This document shows, piece by piece, positions 14,583-17,145 of a stretch of 17,145 nucleotides of DNA (position 1 is its first letter; every line of letters starts with the position of its first letter). Under the pieces are notes generated by a model. That model saw only the letters and a program-made list of their open reading frames with translations, did not search any database and was not told the DNA's origin. This stretch comes from CAZEPT01 sp964514225. GTDB lineage: Bacteria > Patescibacteriota > Minisyncoccia > Phycocordibacterales > UBA9973. A program made the translations under genes and the position numbers. The stretch covers positions 1-17,145 of the forward strand of contig CAZEPT010000012.1 in assembly GCA_964514225.1 (NCBI GenBank), in the 5' to 3' direction.

Positions 14583-14835
14583 TGCGCGATAGCGAGCCAA
14601 CTGCTTGGCTCGCGTGAGGGACTTGAAAGGAATTTCGTTATGGTGAGCCTGCCGAACTATCGAAATTCACCTGGCTATGTAGTAGTCAAGTCCTAAAGTG
14701 CCTGCGCACTTTTTTGAGGGACTTGAAGAGGTCGAGTATGTCCTGTCGACTAAAAGGAGAAAGGACTGGAGACCTGTACCGATCCTGTAAGGATCAAGTC
14801 AAATCCAACTGTTTGGTTTGCGTGGGGACTTAAAA
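14583..14835 (+). repeat. Tandem array of structured units of about 100 nt downstream of tRNA-Val
   Basis: Three hairpins with loop CTGC or CTGT recur at 14592-14613, 14695-14712 and 14805-14816, each followed by a form of GAGGGACTTGAA. Between them come a longer hairpin (14630-14637 with 14661-14668; 14729-14733 with 14771-14775) and a small hairpin with loop TGTAG or TGTAA (14673-14687; 14781-14795), then TCAAGTC. The arms TCAAGTCC and GGACTTGA enclose the middle CTGC hairpin; for the first, the left arm is the T-arm of tRNA-Val itself (14531-14543 with 14615-14627, 13 of 13). No protein gene is seen. Confidence 0.65.
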
Positions 14836-14842
14836 TGCTTAT

Positions 14843-14871
14843 TTTACATAAATTCCTTTATTTCGTATAAT
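14843..14871 (+). promoter_or_regulatory. Leaderless-type promoter of the 14878 gene
   Basis: TTTACA (14843-14848), a 17-nt spacer and a consensus TATAAT (14866-14871). Only 6 nt separate the -10 box from the ATG at 14878, so transcription should begin at the start codon. Confidence 0.75.
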
Positions 14872-14877
14872 ATATAT

Positions 14878-15756
14878 ATGGAAAATTTTGGAAAAATCTC
14901 CCTCGAGTCAATGCACCAAGAAGAAATGCTCAAGAATCTGCACGATACTTTTGAAAGAAGAAAAAAAATTCATCAACCGAAAATTGATGAATTTGAAGGT
15001 CTACCTGGATATTCAATAGAAACACTCCAAAAAGAGAAAGATAAGGTTGAGCAATTGAAAACAAAATGGAGTGAGGGTAGTTCATCGTACTTAGAAAAAA
15101 ATAAACAGATCTCTGATGTGTTTGAAGGTATCATGGTAGAGCAGCTTTCTGGTGCGTGGCTTGGTGGAAAAGGGGAAGCCTCGTACTCTTCTGAAGCGGA
15201 TGACTTTTTAAGACACGTTGACTGTATTGTGGAATTTCATCCTGAAGAGGGAAAGCTCGATAGAAATTATTTGGGTCTTGGTGTTGATGTAACTTTTTCT
15301 GAAGATTATTCTAATGTCTTATCTAAGATGGATACTATCTGGGATGCAGATGTAAAAAAAGGGCACAGAACTGAAGTTCAATATGTAGAAACAAGTAATT
15401 TTAAAGGAAAATTACCCATGCACCGTGTCGTACTCGCGGGTGATAAAAAGACAGTTCTTGAACTTGCTCGTTTATATAAAGATAAAAAGATGAATGCACT
15501 TAATTCTCATCCGTATCTTGCATCTATGATTGCGCAAATTAAAATTCAACTCGAATCATATTATACGTATACTCAAAAAAGAAACTTGAGTGGAGAAGCT
15601 TTAAGAGATATCACTGAAACACTGAGAAACTTTTATAATGTCTATACGATTCACGAAGATTTTTATAATAAAAATCAGGAGTACTTAAAAACTGACAAAC
15701 AATTTGAGCTCGTTCGAGAATACTGTGAAAATAAATTGGGAGAAAAAATTCAATAA
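14878..15756 (+). CDS. Conserved-looking cytoplasmic protein of unknown function
   Basis: 292 residues from the ATG at 14878. A longer frame from 14818 would run through the promoter and is rejected. There is no signal peptide or membrane segment. The N-terminal part (about 10-90) is highly charged and probably helical or coiled. The central part has E-A-D-D-F-L-R-H-V-D-C-I-V-E-F (106-120) and L-G-L-G-V-D-V-T-F-S (132-141), which look like the conserved core: acidic residues on adjacent strands, faintly reminiscent of PD-(D/E)xK-type nuclease folds, but the expected lysine is not seen (V-D-V-T instead of E-x-K). I recall similar 'VD..VEF ... VDVTFS' proteins in Parcubacteria, without known function. 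The gene is followed 6 nt later by the pseudouridine synthase gene, so the two are co-transcribed. Confidence 0.78.
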   Translation: MENFGKISLESMHQEEMLKNLHDTFERRKKIHQPKIDEFEGLPGYSIETLQKEKDKVEQLKTKWSEGSSSYLEKNKQISDVFEGIMVEQLSGAWLGGKGEASYSSEADDFLRHVDCIVEFHPEEGKLDRNYLGLGVDVTFSEDYSNVLSKMDTIWDADVKKGHRTEVQYVETSNFKGKLPMHRVVLAGDKKTVLELARLYKDKKMNALNSHPYLASMIAQIKIQLESYYTYTQKRNLSGEALRDITETLRNFYNVYTIHEDFYNKNQEYLKTDKQFELVREYCENKLGEKIQ

Positions 15757-15762
15757 CTTACG

Positions 15763-16521
15763 ATGATCATTCCTATTCTCACAGAAACAACTGAATACCT
15801 CATTATCAACAAACCCGCTGGGATTTCTGTTCATGGCGATGGGAAAGTTGAGGTATATACCCTCACTGATTGGATACTTGAGCACTATCCAGAACTCGCT
15901 TCTGTTGGTGAACCTATGGAACTTTCTGGTAAGCTTGTTCTCCGCCCAGGGATCGATCACCGAATCGACAAAGAAACGAGTGGATGTTTGCTTATAGATA
16001 AAACAAAAGAATATTTTCTTCATTTCAAAAATCAATTTCAACAACATACGGTTGAAAAAATATACCACACCTTTGTCTATGGAGTTATTAAAGAAAAGAA
16101 AGGAATCATTGACGTTCCAATCGGACGAAGTAAGGGAGATGTGAGGAAGTGGACAATCGGTGGTGGAGCACGGGGGCTCATGCGCGAAGCCATTACAGAA
16201 TACTCTGTAATGGGGAGCATCGGCACAGAAGATGGGAAGGGAAGTACAGAATCTAGTACATTTAGTTTTGTTGAATGTCGACCAAAGACGGGTCGGACCC
16301 ATCAGATCCGTGTTCACATGAAGTCATTGAACCATCCTATTGTGTGTGATAGTCTGTACGCCCCAAAAAGAGACCAGGCGCTCGGATTTAGTCGTTTAGC
16401 ACTCCACGCTCGCGCAATCTCTTTTCATGATACTTCGGGCACTCCTGTGAGCGTTACCGCTTCGTACCCTGAGGACTTTGAAAAAGCAGTCAAAAACCTT
16501 GAAAGAGACACATCTCTCTAA
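15763..16521 (+). CDS. RluA-family RNA pseudouridine synthase
   Basis: Converts specific uridines of rRNA or tRNA to pseudouridine. 252 residues, within the family range. Diagnostic motifs are the early N-K-P-A-G-I-S-V-H (16-24), the catalytic loop H66-R-I-D69-K-E-T-S-G with nucleophilic D69, and the late R-P-K-T-G-R-T-H-Q-I-R-V-H followed by H-P-I-V-C-D and L-H-A-R. No S4 RNA-binding domain precedes the catalytic domain. An insertion of about 20 residues before the last motif (G-S-I-G-T-E-D-G-K-G-S-T-E-S-S) lengthens a loop. It cannot be assigned to RluA, RluC, RluD or TruC by eye, so no symbol is given. It starts 6 nt after the preceding gene with no Shine-Dalgarno sequence. Confidence 0.92.
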   Translation: MIIPILTETTEYLIINKPAGISVHGDGKVEVYTLTDWILEHYPELASVGEPMELSGKLVLRPGIDHRIDKETSGCLLIDKTKEYFLHFKNQFQQHTVEKIYHTFVYGVIKEKKGIIDVPIGRSKGDVRKWTIGGGARGLMREAITEYSVMGSIGTEDGKGSTESSTFSFVECRPKTGRTHQIRVHMKSLNHPIVCDSLYAPKRDQALGFSRLALHARAISFHDTSGTPVSVTASYPEDFEKAVKNLERDTSL

Positions 16522-16546
16522 GGATACAAGCCCATTTTCATACTTA

Positions 16547-16575
16547 TTGCAAAAAAAGAGTCTGTGTGTTATATT
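16547..16575 (+). promoter_or_regulatory. Leaderless-type promoter of rplS
   Basis: TTGCAA (16547-16552), a 17-nt spacer and TATATT (16570-16575) with an extended TG at 16567-16568. Only 7 nt separate the -10 box from the rplS ATG at 16583. Confidence 0.65.
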
Positions 16576-16582
16576 TGTTCAC

Positions 16583-16978
16583 ATGAAGGTACAAACACCA
16601 GTAAACATAGAAGAGCGAAAAAAAATCCAGTTTTCTTCTGGAGATTTGCTTCGCGTATGGTCAAAAATTGAAGATAAAGGAAAGACTCGACTCCAGGCAT
16701 TTGAAGGTATGGTTCTTGCTCGAAAACATGGGACAGAAGCAGGTGCAACATTCACTATCCGAAAGATTGCCAGTGGTGTCGGTGTTGAGCGTATTTTTAC
16801 TCTCTTTTCACCTCTTATTGATAAGATAGAACTCGTCAGACGATCTCGTGCTCGACGTTCAAAACTCTACTACGTTCGAGAAAAAGCGGTCAAACAAGTC
16901 CGCCGAAGAATGAAGTCTGCAAAACCTGAAGAAACTCTTGTTGGTGGTCCAGAAGAAGTTGCGTCAACTGAAGAATAA
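16583..16978 (+). CDS. rplS: Ribosomal protein L19 (bL19)
   Basis: Protein of the large ribosomal subunit near the 30S-50S interface. 131 residues from the ATG at 16583, close to the usual 115-120 plus a short tail. Family motifs are F-E-G-M-V-L-A-R-K-H-G, F-T-I-R-K-I-A-S-G-V-G-V-E-R, and the basic V-R-R-S-R-A-R-R-S-K-L-Y-Y-V-R. The C-terminal 20 residues (from about 112) are acidic and variable. An upstream in-frame ATG at 16478 would overlap the pseudouridine synthase gene and place 35 extra residues before the normal L19 start; the promoter with its -10 box 7 nt before 16583 supports the shorter form. A terminator follows 19 nt after the stop. Confidence 0.95.
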   Translation: MKVQTPVNIEERKKIQFSSGDLLRVWSKIEDKGKTRLQAFEGMVLARKHGTEAGATFTIRKIASGVGVERIFTLFSPLIDKIELVRRSRARRSKLYYVREKAVKQVRRRMKSAKPEETLVGGPEEVASTEE

Positions 16979-16997
16979 TATTTTTTAAAAAAAATAG

Positions 16998-17021
16998 AAA
17001 AAATCCCGAAAGGGATTTTTT
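16998..17021 (+). terminator. Terminator after rplS
   Basis: AAAAAATCCC-GAAA-GGGATTTTTT, a 10-bp perfect stem ending in a T run. It is symmetrical, so it can act in both directions. Confidence 0.88.
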
Positions 17022-17027
17022 GATTTA

Positions 17028-17100
17028 GGGACTTGAACCCTACAGGTTCAGTACACCTTTTTGATAACTTTTTCATACTTCAAAAGTTACAACGAAAAGC
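17028..17100 (-). repeat. Further copy of the structured repeat unit, after rplS
   Basis: Read on the minus strand from 17100: it starts GCTTTTC like the copy at 14273, then a long hairpin (AAAAG 17095-17099 with 17057-17061; TAACTTTT with AAAAGTTA, 17065-17072 and 17082-17089), the linker GTGTACTG (17056-17049), a hairpin GAACC-TGTAG-GGTTC (17049-17035) and the tail AAGTCCC. The stretch CAGTACACCTTTT (17049-17061) is identical to 14221-14233. The CTGC hairpin is absent. No gene is seen in the last 120 nt of the window. Confidence 0.6.
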
Positions 17101-17145
17101 TTTTGACATATTTTTCTTATGAATGAAATGAATTAGAAAAATAGA

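Noticed and set aside
14478..14590. Circularly permuted tRNA-Val (3' half before 5' half)
   Set aside because: GCGCGAT does occur downstream, but it is not followed by a D-arm or anticodon arm; the normal D-arm and anticodon lie upstream as usual.
14493..14696. Plus-strand frame starting in tRNA-Val
   Set aside because: It reads through the tRNA, its terminator and the hairpin array; there is no protein-like conservation and no promoter of its own.
14583..14835. CRISPR array
   Set aside because: The units are about 100 nt apart, the repeated parts are hairpins with changing stems, there are no uniform spacers and no cas genes are seen.
15685..16317. Minus-strand open frame of 210 codons
   Set aside because: It lies antisense to the pseudouridine synthase gene, whose motifs are clear. 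The protein is low-complexity in F, N and C and has no recognisable domain or promoter.
16478..16582. Upstream start for L19
   Set aside because: It overlaps the pseudouridine synthase gene, is not L19-like, and lies upstream of the promoter whose -10 box is 7 nt before 16583.
17103..17108. TTGACA near the window end as a promoter
   Set aside because: No acceptable -10 box is found 16-18 nt downstream, and the next gene is outside the window.

Overview
The window looks like a piece of a Candidatus Patescibacteria (CPR, Parcubacteria-type) genome, assembled from a metagenome; a run of 31 Ns lies at 14405-14435. The standard genetic code works throughout. Housekeeping genes (trigger factor, inorganic pyrophosphatase, nusA, rplS) sit among secreted proteins carrying W-S-D-N-I-G-W repeats and C-S-D-G-L-D-N-D-x-D modules, which I associate with Parcubacteria. 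Shine-Dalgarno sequences are mostly absent, and several sigma-70-like promoters place the -10 box only 6-8 nt before the ATG, suggesting leaderless mRNAs. The taxonomic call is inference from gene style, not from a search.

Layout. 1-3584: trigger factor (minus strand, truncated by the window edge), a divergent isopenicillin-N-synthase-like 2OG-Fe(II) oxygenase with its own promoter and two tandem terminators, then a minus-strand nusA-ppa pair. The nusA leader contains an intrinsic-terminator-like hairpin that may be an attenuator. 3853-7264: a C39/papain-like lipoprotein, a membrane-anchored protein of unknown function, and on the minus strand a secreted protein ending in a type IX secretion (T9SS) type A sorting domain. 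The first and last of these look like Bacteroidota proteins but are preceded by sigma-70-type promoters. 7390-14127: one apparent five-gene operon for the cell surface, made of three related secreted proteins, a small single-pass membrane protein and a W-S-D-N-I-G-W/Ig-like protein, with a promoter in front and a strong terminator behind.

14128-14877 has no protein gene. It holds three tRNA genes or fragments (Arg-TCT on minus, one unidentified on plus, Val-TAC on plus) around the N gap. On each outer side lies an array of hairpins. The array beside tRNA-Val contains a sequence complementary to the 3' end of tRNA-Val, and the array beside tRNA-Arg one complementary to the 3' end of tRNA-Arg. 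The units share conserved loops and linkers while their stems change in a compensatory way; another partial copy follows rplS at 17028-17100. This is the strongest candidate for an undescribed element in the window.

14878-17021: an unknown conserved-looking protein, an RluA-family pseudouridine synthase and ribosomal protein L19. The first two are probably co-transcribed from a leaderless promoter, and rplS has its own promoter and terminator.
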